From Novosphingobium flavum (lineage in GTDB: Bacteria; Pseudomonadota; Alphaproteobacteria; Sphingomonadales; Sphingomonadaceae): a DNA stretch of 64,000 bases. The number at the start of each line of letters is the position of its first letter. The stretch's first letter is position 1. Of this stretch, positions 10,006 through 20,563 are shown in pieces. The translations under genes and the position numbers were made by a program. The DNA is taken from assembly GCF_014230315.1 (NCBI RefSeq), contig NZ_JACLAW010000001.1:62001-126000 (forward strand), in the 5' to 3' direction. The notes beneath the pieces are model-generated. The model was not told the DNA's origin and did no database searches. It saw only the letters and a program-made list of their open reading frames with translations.

Positions 10006-10953
10006 TCAGAGATACCAGGCCGCCACATAGGCCATCTCGGTTTCGCGGTAGATCGGCAGGGCGATCATCTGGGAGTAACCCTCCGGCAGGGCGGTCGGCC
10101 CTTCCTGCACGCAGGGCAGGCCGGTTCCCAGCACCCGCCCGATCGGCCCTTCCCACAGACCCACGGTCACCGGATCGACCGGCGGGTTGAGCACCGGGGC
10201 AAGGTTGCCTTGCCGCTCGCAGATCCCGTCGACCAGTTCGGCCCGCCCGCCCGGGCCAACCCGGAACACGCGGGTATCCCACAGCTCGAAGCGCCGGGCG
10301 ATCGGGGCTTTCACCGAGGACAGCAGCGTCAGCACATAGTGCGAGCCATCGGGCACCGGCACCGGCAGGCCGATCCCGCTCTTGAACCCGGCCGCGCTCG
10401 CCGCCGCAGAGCGCAGGAAGGCTGCCGCGCGCCCAAGGTCGCGCATCAGCACCGGCATCCGGGCGGACCACACGCCGCCGGGCAAGCCCTGGCCATGGCC
10501 GAACGACATGCCGCGCGAAACCGCGGCGAAATCGCCGGCCTCGCCATAGCAGCCGTCGGCCAGCACCAGTCGGCCATCCTCGTCCTGCCAGATCTCGATG
10601 CCGCCGCTCTGGCCCTCGCCGGCGCCGCACATCAGCACCAGCACGGCCTTGAGCTGCTTCCCGGCGAAAACCGGGATCGCCACGGCGCTGGTCAGTCCGG
10701 CCTCGGCCGCCGCCGCGCCGCGCACGAAGTCGCCGCCGTCAAGGTCGCCCAGCACCACCGGCCGCTGCTCGGCCCAGGCCTTGCCGGGCAGGCCTTCGCC
10801 CCGGGCGAAGCTCGCCGTCCGTGAAACCTCAGCAAAATCGGCCAGCGCCCCGTAGTTCCCGTCAGCCAGCCGCAGCCGGTCTCCATCGGGAATCCACACT
10901 TCGGCGACGCGGATGAAAGTCTGGTCACACGGCGTATCGAGCAAGCCCTGCAT
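10006..10953 (-). CDS. Stand-alone protein with three GAF-like modules
   Basis: 315 residues. Three modules of about 100 residues follow one another, each opening with a W plus a short strand and D-G-x-L-x-L: VWIPDGDRLRLADGNYG, EIWQDEDGRLVLADGCYG, and a more diverged ELWDTRVF...AELVDG. The first two also share SFxxGxGLPGxxW and a V/L-x-x-DL turn, the usual GAF pattern. There is no kinase, cyclase or HTH domain and no signal peptide, so it is probably a cytoplasmic sensor that acts on a partner encoded elsewhere. No ligand can be assigned. It is a single-gene unit between the Gly-rich gene and glnA. Confidence 0.65.
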   Translation of the reverse strand: MQGLLDTPCDQTFIRVAEVWIPDGDRLRLADGNYGALADFAEVSRTASFARGEGLPGKAWAEQRPVVLGDLDGGDFVRGAAAAEAGLTSAVAIPVFAGKQLKAVLVLMCGAGEGQSGGIEIWQDEDGRLVLADGCYGEAGDFAAVSRGMSFGHGQGLPGGVWSARMPVLMRDLGRAAAFLRSAAASAAGFKSGIGLPVPVPDGSHYVLTLLSSVKAPIARRFELWDTRVFRVGPGGRAELVDGICERQGNLAPVLNPPVDPVTVGLWEGPIGRVLGTGLPCVQEGPTALPEGYSQMIALPIYRETEMAYVAAWYL

Positions 10954-11070
10954 ATCGTCCCTCCGGTTTCACGCCAACACCGCCGCGGACTCGAAGGCCC
11001 GCAGCCGTTCCCGCCGAAGGTCTGCCTCCCGCGCCCATTTCACAAGACGAAATTTCCGGCCGCCCCAACG

Positions 11071-11099
11071 AAAAAGGCGCCCCGGTTTCCCGGAGCGCC
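11071..11099 (-). terminator. Rho-independent terminator of glnA
   Basis: Read on the minus strand: GGCGCTCCGG-GAAA-CCGGGGCGCC followed by TTTTT, 27 nt after the glnA stop. Stem of 10 bp with one mismatch or wobble and a GNRA-like loop. Confidence 0.85.
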
Positions 11100-11125
11100 C
11101 CTTTCTTTCAACCGGTCCCGAAGGA

Positions 11126-12535
11126 TCAGGCCGAGTAGTACATGTCGAACTCGACGGCCGACGGCGTGGTTTCCCAACGCAGCACTTCCGGCCACTTCAG
11201 TTCGATGTAGGCTTCGATCTGGTCCTTGGTGAACACGCCGCCCTCGAGCAGGAACTCGTAGTCGGCTTCCAGCGATTCCAGGGCTTCGCGGAGCGAACCG
11301 CAGACGGTCGGAACCTGGGCCAGCTCGGCCGGCGGCAGGTCGTACAGGTTCTTGTCCATGGCTTCGCCCGGGTGGATCTTGTTCTTGATCCCGTCGAGGC
11401 CGGCCATGAGCAGGGCCGAGTAGCAGAGGTAGGGGTTGGCCATCGCGTCGGGGAAGCGGAATTCCACGCGCTTCGCCTTGGTGCCGGCGCCGTAGGGGAT
11501 GCGGCACGAGGCCGAACGGTTACGGGCCGAGTAGGCGAGCAGAACCGGGGCTTCATAGCCCGGCACCAGGCGCTTGTAGCTGTTGGTGGTCGGGTTGGTG
11601 AAGGCGTTCAGGGCCTTGGCGTGCTTGATGACGCCGCCGATGAAGTAGAGGCACATGTCCGACAGGCCGGCATAGCCGTTCCCGGCGAACAGGGGCTTGC
11701 CGCCATCCCAGATCGAGATGTGGGTGTGCATGCCCGAGCCGTTGTCCTTCATGATCGGCTTCGGCATGAACGTGGCCGTCTTGCCATAGGCCTGGGCGAC
11801 CTGGTGCACGACGTACTTGTAGACCTGCATGCGGTCAGCGGTCTGCACCAGGGTGCCGAAGGTCAGGCCGAGCTCGTGCTGGGCCGAGGCCACTTCGTGG
11901 TGGTGCTTGTCGCAGGGCAGGCCCATCTCGATCATGGTCGAAACCATCTCGCCGCGGATGTCGACCAGGCTGTCGACCGGGGCGACCGGGAAGTAGCCGC
12001 CCTTGGCGCGCGGACGGTGAGCGAGGTTGCCGCCGTCGTATTCCTTGTTCGAGTTGGTCGGCAGCTCGATGTCGTCGATCGAGAAGCCGTTGCCGTTGTA
12101 GCCGTCGTAGAAGCGCACGTCGTCGAAGACGAAGAATTCGGCTTCCGGGCCGACGTAGACGGTGTCGCCGAAGCCGGCGCTCTTCACGTACGATTCAGCG
12201 CGCTTGGCGGTCGAACGCGGGTCGCGGGCATAGAGCTCACCGGTCGAGGGCTCGACGATGTCGCAGTTGATGATCATCATCGGGGTGGCCGAGAACGGAT
12301 CGATGTAGATCGCGTCAAGGTCGGGCTTGAGGATCATGTCCGACTCGTTGATCGCCTTCCAGCCCTCGATCGAGGAGCCGTCGAACATCAGGCCGTCTTC
12401 CAGCTCGCCTTCGCCGAGGATGGCGGCGACCATGGTGAGGTGCTGCCACTTGCCCTTCGGATCGGTGAAACGCAGGTCAACCCACTCGATTTCCTCGTCC
12501 TTGATCCGCTTGAGGACGTCGCTAGCCTTGGTCAT
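11126..12535 (-). CDS. glnA: Glutamine synthetase, type I
   Basis: 469 residues from ATG 12535, preceded by AAAGGGATC; a frame to 12556 adds only MQKKGSR. It makes glutamine from glutamate, ammonia and ATP in a cytoplasmic dodecamer. Family blocks are present: FDGSSIEGW, the [13 protein letters not shown] region with metal ligands, [14 protein letters not shown], and [10 protein letters not shown], which holds the Tyr that is adenylylated in type I-beta enzymes. This suggests control by GlnE. It lies 94 nt downstream of glnB, the usual alphaproteobacterial glnBA operon, and ends in a strong terminator. Confidence 0.97.
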   Translation of the reverse strand: MTKASDVLKRIKDEEIEWVDLRFTDPKGKWQHLTMVAAILGEGELEDGLMFDGSSIEGWKAINESDMILKPDLDAIYIDPFSATPMMIINCDIVEPSTGELYARDPRSTAKRAESYVKSAGFGDTVYVGPEAEFFVFDDVRFYDGYNGNGFSIDDIELPTNSNKEYDGGNLAHRPRAKGGYFPVAPVDSLVDIRGEMVSTMIEMGLPCDKHHHEVASAQHELGLTFGTLVQTADRMQVYKYVVHQVAQAYGKTATFMPKPIMKDNGSGMHTHISIWDGGKPLFAGNGYAGLSDMCLYFIGGVIKHAKALNAFTNPTTNSYKRLVPGYEAPVLLAYSARNRSASCRIPYGAGTKAKRVEFRFPDAMANPYLCYSALLMAGLDGIKNKIHPGEAMDKNLYDLPPAELAQVPTVCGSLREALESLEADYEFLLEGGVFTKDQIEAYIELKWPEVLRWETTPSAVEFDMYYSA

Positions 12536-12629
12536 TCGTGATCCCTTTTTCTGCACTTATTTCCCACCGGGCGTGCCCGGCATGGAAAAACTGGTTGAAC
12601 GGATAGCCCCGAAATTGTCGCGCGGTCGA

Positions 12630-13055
<426 letters not shown>

Positions 13056-13068
13056 TCAGAAGCCCCAA

Positions 13069-13084
13069 TCCAAGAATCGTGCCA
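13069..13084 (-). promoter_or_regulatory. Candidate sigma54 promoter of glnBA
   Basis: On the minus strand TGGCACG-ATTC-TTGGA. The consensus is TGGCACG-N4-TTGC[AT], so only one position of the -12 element differs. It is about 100 nt upstream of glnB, the expected place for an NtrC-dependent promoter. No clear NtrC palindrome was found. Confidence 0.45.
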
Positions 13085-13204
13085 GAGGCGGTAAACCATG
13101 CCTAGGCGAAGGCCGCGGGATGGAAAAGAGCGGAATCGCAAGATTCGCAACCAAACCGCTCCCCCAGTTGAAACGGATTGAGGATGAGGACTTGCACGGC
13201 GTGA

Positions 13205-13236
13205 TTAAATTGCGGGCAGCTCTGCCCGAATTTTAA
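13205..13236 (-). terminator. Terminator of the pepA-SH3-argC operon
   Basis: Near-palindrome with core CGGGCAG-CT-CTGCCCG and AT-rich flanks that continue the stem (TTAAATT/AATTTTAA). It starts about 15 nt past the argC stop; AT-rich arms on both sides would let it work in either direction. Confidence 0.6.
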
Positions 13237-13250
13237 GCAATTACTTGTGA

Positions 13251-14174
13251 TCAGAGTCGCAGCCCGGCCGTTTCAGGCAGGCCGGCCATCAGGTTCAGGC
13301 TCTGTACCGCCGCTCCGCTGGCCCCCTTGCCGAGGTTGTCGAGCACGGCCACGAGCCGGGCCTGGCTGTCGTCCCCGGCGCCGAACACGTAGAGCGCAAT
13401 GCCGTCCCACGGTTCCATCGACCGGCGCAGCAGCAGTTCGTCCGGCACGTCCTCGCGCACCGTCACGATCGGGCTGCCGGCATAGTAGGCGGCCAGTTCG
13501 GCCCGCAGCGCGTCCGGCGCCGCGGCACCCGGCATGGCGCCCAGCGGCAACGGAACCTCGACCACCATGCCCCGGTGCGCCGGGATCACCGCCGGCGCGA
13601 ACAGCGGCGGCACCGAAAGCCCGGCCAGCTTCTGCATTTCCGGCACGTGCTTGTGGCCCATGGCGAGGCCATAGCCGCGAAAGGCGATGTCGCCATCGTC
13701 CTCGAACCGCTCGATCAGCGCCTTGCCGCCGCCCGAATAGCCCGAGACGGCGTTAACGGTGTAGGGCCAGTCGGCCGGCACCAGCCCGGCGCGGACCAGC
13801 GGAGCGATCAGCGCGATGAACCCGGTCGGATAGCAGCCCGGATTGGCGACGCGGCCGGCCGTGGCCACGGCCTCGCGTCCGACGATCTCGGGAAAGCCAT
13901 AGGTCCAGCCCGGCGTCACCCGGTGCGCGGTCGAGGCATCGACGATCCTGACCTTGCTGCCCTCGGCCATCTCCACCGCCTCGCGCGCGGCATCGTCATG
14001 CAGGCACAGCACGGCGAAATCGGCGGCGTGGAGGGCTTCCTTGCGCGCTTCGGGCAATTTGCGCCGCGCATCGTCAAGCACGATCAGCTCGAACTCGCTG
14101 CGCCCGGCGAGCCGCTCGGCGATCTCGAGCCCGGTGGTCCCGGCCGCGCCGTCGATGAAGACTGTGGAGGTCAC
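13251..14174 (-). CDS. argC: N-acetyl-gamma-glutamyl-phosphate reductase, type 2
   Basis: 307 residues, the short (type 2) ArgC form. It reduces N-acetylglutamyl phosphate to the semialdehyde with NADPH in arginine synthesis. The N-terminus VFIDGAAGTTGLEI is the nucleotide-binding loop; the catalytic Cys 114 lies in NPGCYPTG; GHKHVPEM and PAHRGM are further family blocks. The ATG overlaps the stop of the SH3 gene by ATGA, so the two are translationally coupled. It is the last gene of a three-gene unit headed by a leucyl aminopeptidase. Confidence 0.95.
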   Translation of the reverse strand: MTSTVFIDGAAGTTGLEIAERLAGRSEFELIVLDDARRKLPEARKEALHAADFAVLCLHDDAAREAVEMAEGSKVRIVDASTAHRVTPGWTYGFPEIVGREAVATAGRVANPGCYPTGFIALIAPLVRAGLVPADWPYTVNAVSGYSGGGKALIERFEDDGDIAFRGYGLAMGHKHVPEMQKLAGLSVPPLFAPAVIPAHRGMVVEVPLPLGAMPGAAAPDALRAELAAYYAGSPIVTVREDVPDELLLRRSMEPWDGIALYVFGAGDDSQARLVAVLDNLGKGASGAAVQSLNLMAGLPETAGLRL

Positions 14175-14630
14175 GGCTGCGCGGTCAGCGCGGCAAGCGC
14201 GACATAGCCGACGAGCCCGTTCTCGCCGATCTGGCCCCAGGCATAGGCCCCGGCTGCATCAAGCACGTTGAACAGGGCGCCGCCTTCAACCTCGGCAATG
14301 GCTTCCGCGTCGCTCCGCCCGGCCTTGAGGAGGGGCGCGCCGCCTGCGGCCACGACATGGGCCATCGGCACGACGTAGTGCGGCACGAAGACCTTTCCGG
14401 CGAGACGGATATGCGCAAGGTCCCCGCGCACCGGCAGGTGCAGCGGATCGAGCTTGGCACTCGGCCCGGACAGCGCAAAACTGGCGCCCGGCGCGGTAAT
14501 GTCGGAAAAATCGGTCAAGCCTTCAGAGACCCCAGTCGGATATGAAGGCGGGCGCTTAGCCAATAGTGCGCATTCAGGCAAGTTGGCTGCCGCCCGGCCT
14601 GCCGCATCCCGCAGCATGAAGGCGTCGCGT

Positions 14631-14641
<11 letters not shown>
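14171..14641 (-). CDS. Orphan bacterial SH3-domain protein lacking the NlpC/P60 domain
   Basis: 156 residues. The sequence LDPLHLPVRGDLAHIRLAGK and VFVPHYVVPM, then a barrel ending GLVGYVALAAL, matches the N-terminal part of SH3-NlpC/P60 (C40) peptidases that are usually encoded beside leucyl aminopeptidase in Alphaproteobacteria. The peptidase half, with its Cys-His-His residues, is absent: the frame stops just after the SH3 fold, and argC begins at the same spot (ATGA). It has no signal peptide. It overlaps the end of the aminopeptidase gene by 11 bp. It could be a relic that kept coupling in the operon, or a free peptide-binding module. No enzymatic activity is expected. Confidence 0.7.
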
Positions 14642-16022
<1,381 letters not shown>

Positions 16023-16073
16023 GTTCCGTCAATCTTGGCGCGGCATAAGCCGGCGGTGAAGAGGGAAAATGCC

Positions 16074-16802
16074 ATGTTGCGCTTCGCCGCCATCCTGTTT
16101 GCCGTCACCGCCCCGGCCGCGCTCGCCGCGCCGCCCGCTCGCGCGGTCAAGGAGGACAACGCGCTTTACAGTTTCTCCTACACCTATCCGGCCGCGGCGG
16201 GAACGATCCCGGGCCTGCGCGCCAGCCTCGACGCCGATCTCGCCACCCGCCTCGCCAAGCTGCAGAAGGATGCCCGCACCGACGCGGCCGAGGCCAAGGC
16301 CGGCGGCTTTCCCTATCGCAAGTATGACTGGACCCAGTCGTGGCTGGTGGTCTCCAACCTGCCGGGCTGGCTCTCCCTGTCGGCCACCTACTATTCCTAC
16401 ACCGGGGGGGCTCATGGCATGACCTGGGCCGGCTCGATGCTGTGGGACCGCAGGGCCGCCCGCGCGCGCAGCCCGCTCGACCTGTTCGTCTCCCGCGTGG
16501 CCCTGGCCAAGGCGATCCGCGCGCCGTTCTGCGACGAGCTTGACCGCCAGCGCGCCAAAAAGCGCGGCCACGCCGTCACGCGCACCGCCGCCGACGATTT
16601 CGACGCCTGCATCGATCCCACGGCGCAAACGGTGATCCTCGGCTCGCGCGGCGGGCAGGGTTTCGACCGCCTCGGCATCCTCGTCGCGCCCTACAGCGCC
16701 GGCCCCTACGCCGAAGGGACCTACGAGGTCACGGTCCCGGTCACGCCCGCCGTATTGGCGGCGGTCAAGCCCGCCTTCCGCGCCAGCTTTGATGTGCGTT
16801 GA
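16074..16802 (+). CDS. Exported DUF4163/DUF3298 (RsiV-like) protein
   Basis: 242 residues from ATG 16074, after GAGGGAAAA; the open frame reaches far upstream but runs antisense to the aminopeptidase gene. Signal peptide MLRFAAILFAVTAPAALA|AP. DALYSFSYTYP-like opening, then WLVVSNLPGWLSLSATYYSY and TGGAHGMTW, the G-G-A-H-G motif typical of the DUF4163-DUF3298 pair, and a C-terminal YEVTVPVTPAVLA. In Gram-positive RsiV this domain binds lysozyme; here the ligand is unknown. Expected in the periplasm. Followed by two GC hairpins. Confidence 0.82.
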   Translation: MLRFAAILFAVTAPAALAAPPARAVKEDNALYSFSYTYPAAAGTIPGLRASLDADLATRLAKLQKDARTDAAEAKAGGFPYRKYDWTQSWLVVSNLPGWLSLSATYYSYTGGAHGMTWAGSMLWDRRAARARSPLDLFVSRVALAKAIRAPFCDELDRQRAKKRGHAVTRTAADDFDACIDPTAQTVILGSRGGQGFDRLGILVAPYSAGPYAEGTYEVTVPVTPAVLAAVKPAFRASFDVR

Positions 16803-16846
16803 CCGGCCCCGCCTGACGGCGTGACCTCGCGCGGCCGGTGCTGCAA

Positions 16847-16869
16847 GCCCTTCGCGTAAGGCGAAGGGC
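16847..16869. terminator. Perfect 9-bp hairpin before map
   Basis: GCCCTTCGC-GTAAG-GCGAAGGGC, with no T tract. Just upstream CCGGCC/GGCCGG (16803-16808, 16833-16838) can also pair. Together they may end the DUF3298 transcript. Confidence 0.35.
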
Positions 16870-16941
16870 GCACCCAGCAAAGACTCGTACCCAAGTAATA
16901 TTCCATCGCAAAATCGGGCCTCCGCGATTATGTGAGGGCTC

Positions 16942-17766
16942 ATGACTCAATACCAGACCATCACCGGAAACGAGACCGTGCTGCGCGACGGCACGATCAA
17001 GCTCCACGGCCCCGCCGGCTTCGAAGGCATGCGCAAGGCCGGCCGCCTCGCCGCCGAAATCCTCGACGCGCTGACCACGTTCGTCCAGCCCGGCGTCACC
17101 ACCGGCGCGATCGACGATCTCGTCCGCCAGATGACGCTCGATGGCGGCGGCGTTCCCGCCACGCTCGGCTACCGGGGCTATGCCCATTCCTGCTGCACCT
17201 CGATCAACAACGTGATCTGCCACGGCATTCCGGGCGACAAGGTCCTGCGCGACGGGGACATCGTCAACATCGACGTCACCCCGCTGGTCGATGGCTGGCA
17301 CGGCGATACCAGCCGCATGTACCTCGTCGGAGACGTGCCGCTGAAGGCCCGCCGCCTGGTCGACGTCACTTACGAATGCCTGATGATCGGCATCGACCTG
17401 GCGCGGTCTGGCAACCGCCTCGGCGATATCGGCGCCGCGATCCAGAAGCACGCCGAGGCGCACCGCTACGGCGTCGTCCGCGAATTCTGCGGCCACGGCG
17501 TCGGCCGCCTGTTCCACGATGCCCCCGAAGTGATCCACGCCGGCCGCCCCGGCACCGGCCCTGAACTGCGCCCCGGCATGTTCTTCACGATCGAACCGAT
17601 GATCAACCTCGGCAAGCCCGGCGTGAAGATGCTCGACGACGGCTGGACGGCCGTAACGCGCGACCGCTCGCTCTCGGCCCAGTTCGAACACTCGATCGGC
17701 ATCACCGAAACGGGCTGCGAGATCTTCACCCTCAGCCCCAAGGGCCTCCACAACCCGCCCTATTGA
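16942..17766 (+). CDS. map: Methionine aminopeptidase, type I
   Basis: 274 residues. Removes the initiator Met from new proteins in the cytoplasm. The dinuclear metal site is complete: Asp 111 (NIDV), Asp 122 (HGDTSR), His 185 (GHGVGR), Glu 218 (TIEPM) and Glu 249 (FEHS). Length and N-terminus (GPAGFEGMRKAGRLAAE) fit type Ia. ATG 16942 follows GTGAGGG. It stands alone, with a repeat-filled spacer downstream. Confidence 0.96.
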   Translation: MTQYQTITGNETVLRDGTIKLHGPAGFEGMRKAGRLAAEILDALTTFVQPGVTTGAIDDLVRQMTLDGGGVPATLGYRGYAHSCCTSINNVICHGIPGDKVLRDGDIVNIDVTPLVDGWHGDTSRMYLVGDVPLKARRLVDVTYECLMIGIDLARSGNRLGDIGAAIQKHAEAHRYGVVREFCGHGVGRLFHDAPEVIHAGRPGTGPELRPGMFFTIEPMINLGKPGVKMLDDGWTAVTRDRSLSAQFEHSIGITETGCEIFTLSPKGLHNPPY

Positions 17767-18218
17767 CGCGACCTGCTCCCCTCCCGCCAGCGGGATGGCG
17801 CTACCCCCAACCCCTCCCGCAAGCGGGAGGGGTTGGGGGTGGGCCTGCGCGACAGCGCAAATCCCCAGCGCACCCACAGCACGTTCGGCTGGAATATCAG
17901 GAGGCAGCCATCCTCGTCCCAACCACAAAACCCCGCTCAGCCTGAGCCTGTCGAAGCATGTCCTGAGCTTCGCCGAAGGGGCCACGCACCAAGGCCGCCC
18001 CGATCTCTGCGTCATGCTGAACTCGTTTCAGCATCCATGTCGGGGTCCGGAATTCCGTCACTATTGGGCTATATTTTTCGGAAATCATGTGGTTTCCGGC
18101 AGCGCAGGCAAAAGCTGCCTATCCGCGACCCGATTGCTGACATTCGAACGACGTTCTTGTAGCGTCGAATATCGTGAACTCTGTCCGCCTAGGGCGGAGG
18201 GAAAAGGGCTTCCGACGC
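17767..18218. repeat. Spacer with dispersed repeats
   Basis: No gene. Contains a CCCCTCCCGC...GCGGGAGGGG inverted repeat cluster (17773-17845), GCTCAGCCTGAGCCTGTCGA with a second TCCTGAGCTTCGCCGAAGG (17935-17982), and GTCATGCTGAACTCGTTTCA-GCATCC (18011-18037). The last 180 nt are AT-richer, like the next gene. Confidence 0.75.
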
Positions 18219-18881
18219 ATGGACAGCAAGGTCGTAAATAGGGAAATAAGAGGGCGGATATGGCCCCTACTGAAGGATGTCGGTTTTAGTCACTTTACGT
18301 CACGAACTGCATGGCGGTACTGTGAGGGGAAGATCGACGTTCTGAATTTTCAGTCATTCAATTCATACAACGCTGGTGTCATGGACGTTACTACGTTCTC
18401 TTTTTGTGTGAACCTCGGTATTTTCCTAAATTATGTGCCGTCCCGGTGGCCGCAGAAGGTCAAAGATGGCCACCAAATTCCTGACGAAGCTCAATGCCAT
18501 TTCCGACGGCGACTGAGGCGGAGAGTGACACCCCGAGGCAAAGAGCACGGTGATGTTTGGAATTTAGATGAGCAGGGCAAGAACTTGCTGTGGTGCATAC
18601 GGGACGTTGCTGAGCAACTACCGGAAGCGGCATCGTGGTTCGATCGCCTGGCTGATAAATCCGAGGTGCTGAATATCCTGCTCAATCAGGAAGAGGACAT
18701 GAACAATGTCTGGGGCTTCGGACGCAACCCCTCACCCATCCGCTCTTATCTGACAGGGTACGTCGCTCGCGCGGTCGGAAATCACGATCTTGCCCGAGAG
18801 AAGTTAGAAGAAGCCGTGCGATCCAACTGCTTTATAGAGGAGTTTGACGACGTCGAATCCGCCATCAGTCGATCCCTTTAA
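18219..18881 (+). CDS. DUF4304-like protein
   Basis: 220 residues from ATG 18219, after GAGGGAAAAGG-like sequence. The opening IWPLLKDVGFSHFTSRTAWR then IDVLNFQSFN and FSFCVNLGIFL matches the start of DUF4304 proteins, whose function is unknown and which are often found near toxin or accessory genes. The second half holds NVWGFGRNPSPIRSYLTGYV and a helical end. GC is well below the surroundings, with many AT-ending codons, and it follows a repeat cluster, so transfer is likely. No partner gene is beside it. Family assignment is moderate. Confidence 0.65.
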   Translation: MDSKVVNREIRGRIWPLLKDVGFSHFTSRTAWRYCEGKIDVLNFQSFNSYNAGVMDVTTFSFCVNLGIFLNYVPSRWPQKVKDGHQIPDEAQCHFRRRLRRRVTPRGKEHGDVWNLDEQGKNLLWCIRDVAEQLPEAASWFDRLADKSEVLNILLNQEEDMNNVWGFGRNPSPIRSYLTGYVARAVGNHDLAREKLEEAVRSNCFIEEFDDVESAISRSL

Positions 18882-19248
18882 ATAAAGCAAGTCGCGCGAC
18901 CGCACAAACCGACATAATGCGTTAGTGTCCGCTCCCCACCCCAAGCCTCCGTTCCTGTTGAGCGCACAACAAACGGGTGTTTTCCGCCAAGGTCCGCTTG
19001 CGAAGGAGCGGGGGCTTCTCGAATGGCCGGAATGTCCGCGTCTCCAGACAGCCCACAATCGCGCCCCACCAAAATCCACTTTCCTACATCGCCTCCCGCT
19101 GTCAGCCTCCCGTCGCGAGCCCCACAAGCCCGTTCCTTGAACCGTCAGTGCCTCGCACCGAGTTGGACAAGTGTCACCCATGCACTCACCCAAAAACCCG
19201 CGCATTCCCGCCATTCCGGCGCGAACGCAGGGTTACACCCGTGTCACC
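18882..19248. other. 367-nt spacer without a recognisable gene
   Basis: Lower GC at the left end, rising to normal at the right. A GTGTCACCC word occurs twice near 19175 and 19240. Short frames on both strands show no family feature. The right end adjoins the ccmB stop; no T-tailed hairpin was found. Confidence 0.5.
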
Positions 19249-19908
19249 CTAACCCCGCCCGGCGCGCACCGCCGCGCCGCCGGCAAACGGCGCCAGCGCC
19301 AGCAGGACAAGGCTCACGGCGGCGGTGAGGGCAATCCCGCTGTCCCCGCCCGTGGCAAGGCTCCCCGCGCCGAACACCAGCAGCGGCACGGCCAGCGGGA
19401 TCACCAGCAGCCCCGAAAGCGCCGCCCCGCCGCGCAGGCCCGCGGTCAGCGCCGCCACGGTCACGCCCAGCGCCGCCAGCCCCGGCGTACCCACCAGCAA
19501 GCCCAGTTCCACCGTGCGAAAGGCTGCCGCGTCGATCCCGAGCAGGGCTGAGGCGGGCAGGGTGGCCAGCATCAGCAGCGGCCCGAAGCTCAGCCAATGC
19601 GCCACCACCCGCACGGCGATGGTCCATTCCTCGCTCATCCCGCGCAGGGCCCATTGGTCGAACATGCCCGCGTCCAGATCGGGCTCCACCAGCCGGTCGA
19701 GTGGCAGGATCGCCGCCAGCAGCGCCGCCACCCAGATCACCCCGCCGCCGGTCCGCGCCAGCAGTTTCGGGTCCGGCCCCACGGCAAAGGGAAACAGCAT
19801 GGCGACCGCAAGGAAGAACAGCAGCGGCAACATGGTTCCGCCGCGCCGCCCGCCCAGCAGCAGCAGCGCCACGTCGCGGCGAAGGAGCGCCCAGAGCCGG
19901 TGGCTCAT
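19249..19908 (-). CDS. ccmB: Heme exporter membrane protein CcmB
   Basis: 219 residues from ATG 19908; nine more bases upstream are open and give MGRM. Six hydrophobic segments are visible, including LPLLFFLAVAMLFPFAVG and the last VSLVLLALAPFAGGAAV. Blocks GVIWVAALLAAILPLDRLVEPDL and GTPGLAALGVTVAALTAG fit CcmB. With CcmA it forms the ABC unit of System I cytochrome c maturation that frees heme from CcmC-CcmE. The start overlaps the ccmA stop (4 bp or more). No ccmC, ccmD or ccmE lies alongside. Confidence 0.88.
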   Translation of the reverse strand: MSHRLWALLRRDVALLLLGGRRGGTMLPLLFFLAVAMLFPFAVGPDPKLLARTGGGVIWVAALLAAILPLDRLVEPDLDAGMFDQWALRGMSEEWTIAVRVVAHWLSFGPLLMLATLPASALLGIDAAAFRTVELGLLVGTPGLAALGVTVAALTAGLRGGAALSGLLVIPLAVPLLVFGAGSLATGGDSGIALTAAVSLVLLALAPFAGGAAVRAGRG

Positions 19909-20516
19909 TCGCCCCACTCCTCATCGGCAAATTCCCCGGCGTGGACATATTTCCGGAGCGCCAGCGTGTGGTGTTCGGGCAGGTTGATCGGCTGGTGCGA
20001 GGCGACCAGAGCCAGTCCCCCGGCAGCGCAGTGCTCGGCCACGATCGTCTCGACCAGCGCCACGGCATCGCTGTCGAGGCCATTGAGCGGCTCGTCGAGC
20101 AGCCAGACCGGCGCCCCTTGCGCGATCAGCCGCGCCAGCGCCGCACGCTTCTTCTGCCCGGTGGAAAGAAACCGCACCGGCACCTCGCGCAGCGCGCCAA
20201 GCCCCAGCCGGTCCACGGCGTCGGCGCCGTGGCCATCGAACCGCTCCCAGAAGGCCAGCGCCTGTCCCAGCGGCAGGTGGGTGTCGAGGGCAGGGCGCTC
20301 GTCGACCAGCCCGGCCTCGCCCTCGCGCTCCACGCTTCCGGAAAAGGGCGCCATCAGTCCGGCAAGAATGCGGATCAGGCTGGACTTGCCGATCCCGTTG
20401 GGCCCGGACACGCGCAGCGCCTCGCCCGCCTCAAGGCTGAGCGACAGGCCCCGGAACAGGATCCGGTCCCCCCTCCGGCAGGCAAGACCCTCTGCGGCAA
20501 GTCGGCACGATTGCAT
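19905..20516 (-). CDS. ccmA: Heme exporter ATP-binding protein CcmA
   Basis: 203 residues, typical for CcmA. Walker A GPNGIGKSSL, signature LSTGQKKRAALARL (CcmA proteins carry S-x-GQ-x-R in place of LSGGQ), Walker B VWLLDEPLNGLD, and the switch region HQPI with Gln in the typical CcmA form. Powers release of heme-loaded CcmE in cytochrome c maturation. First gene of ccmAB; it diverges from the pterin dehydratase gene across 47 nt. Confidence 0.9.
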   Translation of the reverse strand: MQSCRLAAEGLACRRGDRILFRGLSLSLEAGEALRVSGPNGIGKSSLIRILAGLMAPFSGSVEREGEAGLVDERPALDTHLPLGQALAFWERFDGHGADAVDRLGLGALREVPVRFLSTGQKKRAALARLIAQGAPVWLLDEPLNGLDSDAVALVETIVAEHCAAGGLALVASHQPINLPEHHTLALRKYVHAGEFADEEWGE

Positions 20517-20563
20517 CGCCGAGCGCCTTAGGCGAAGCTCGCGCCCCTGCCAAGGAGCGCCCG

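Noticed and set aside
9367..10824. 485-residue plus-strand ORF
   Set aside because: Covers the Gly-rich and GAF genes in antisense; no signal or motif.
10913..12541. 542-residue plus-strand ORF over glnA
   Set aside because: Antisense shadow of glnA.
13122..13236. 38-codon ORF upstream of glnB
   Set aside because: Its end lies in the argC terminator palindrome; no ribosome binding site or family evidence.
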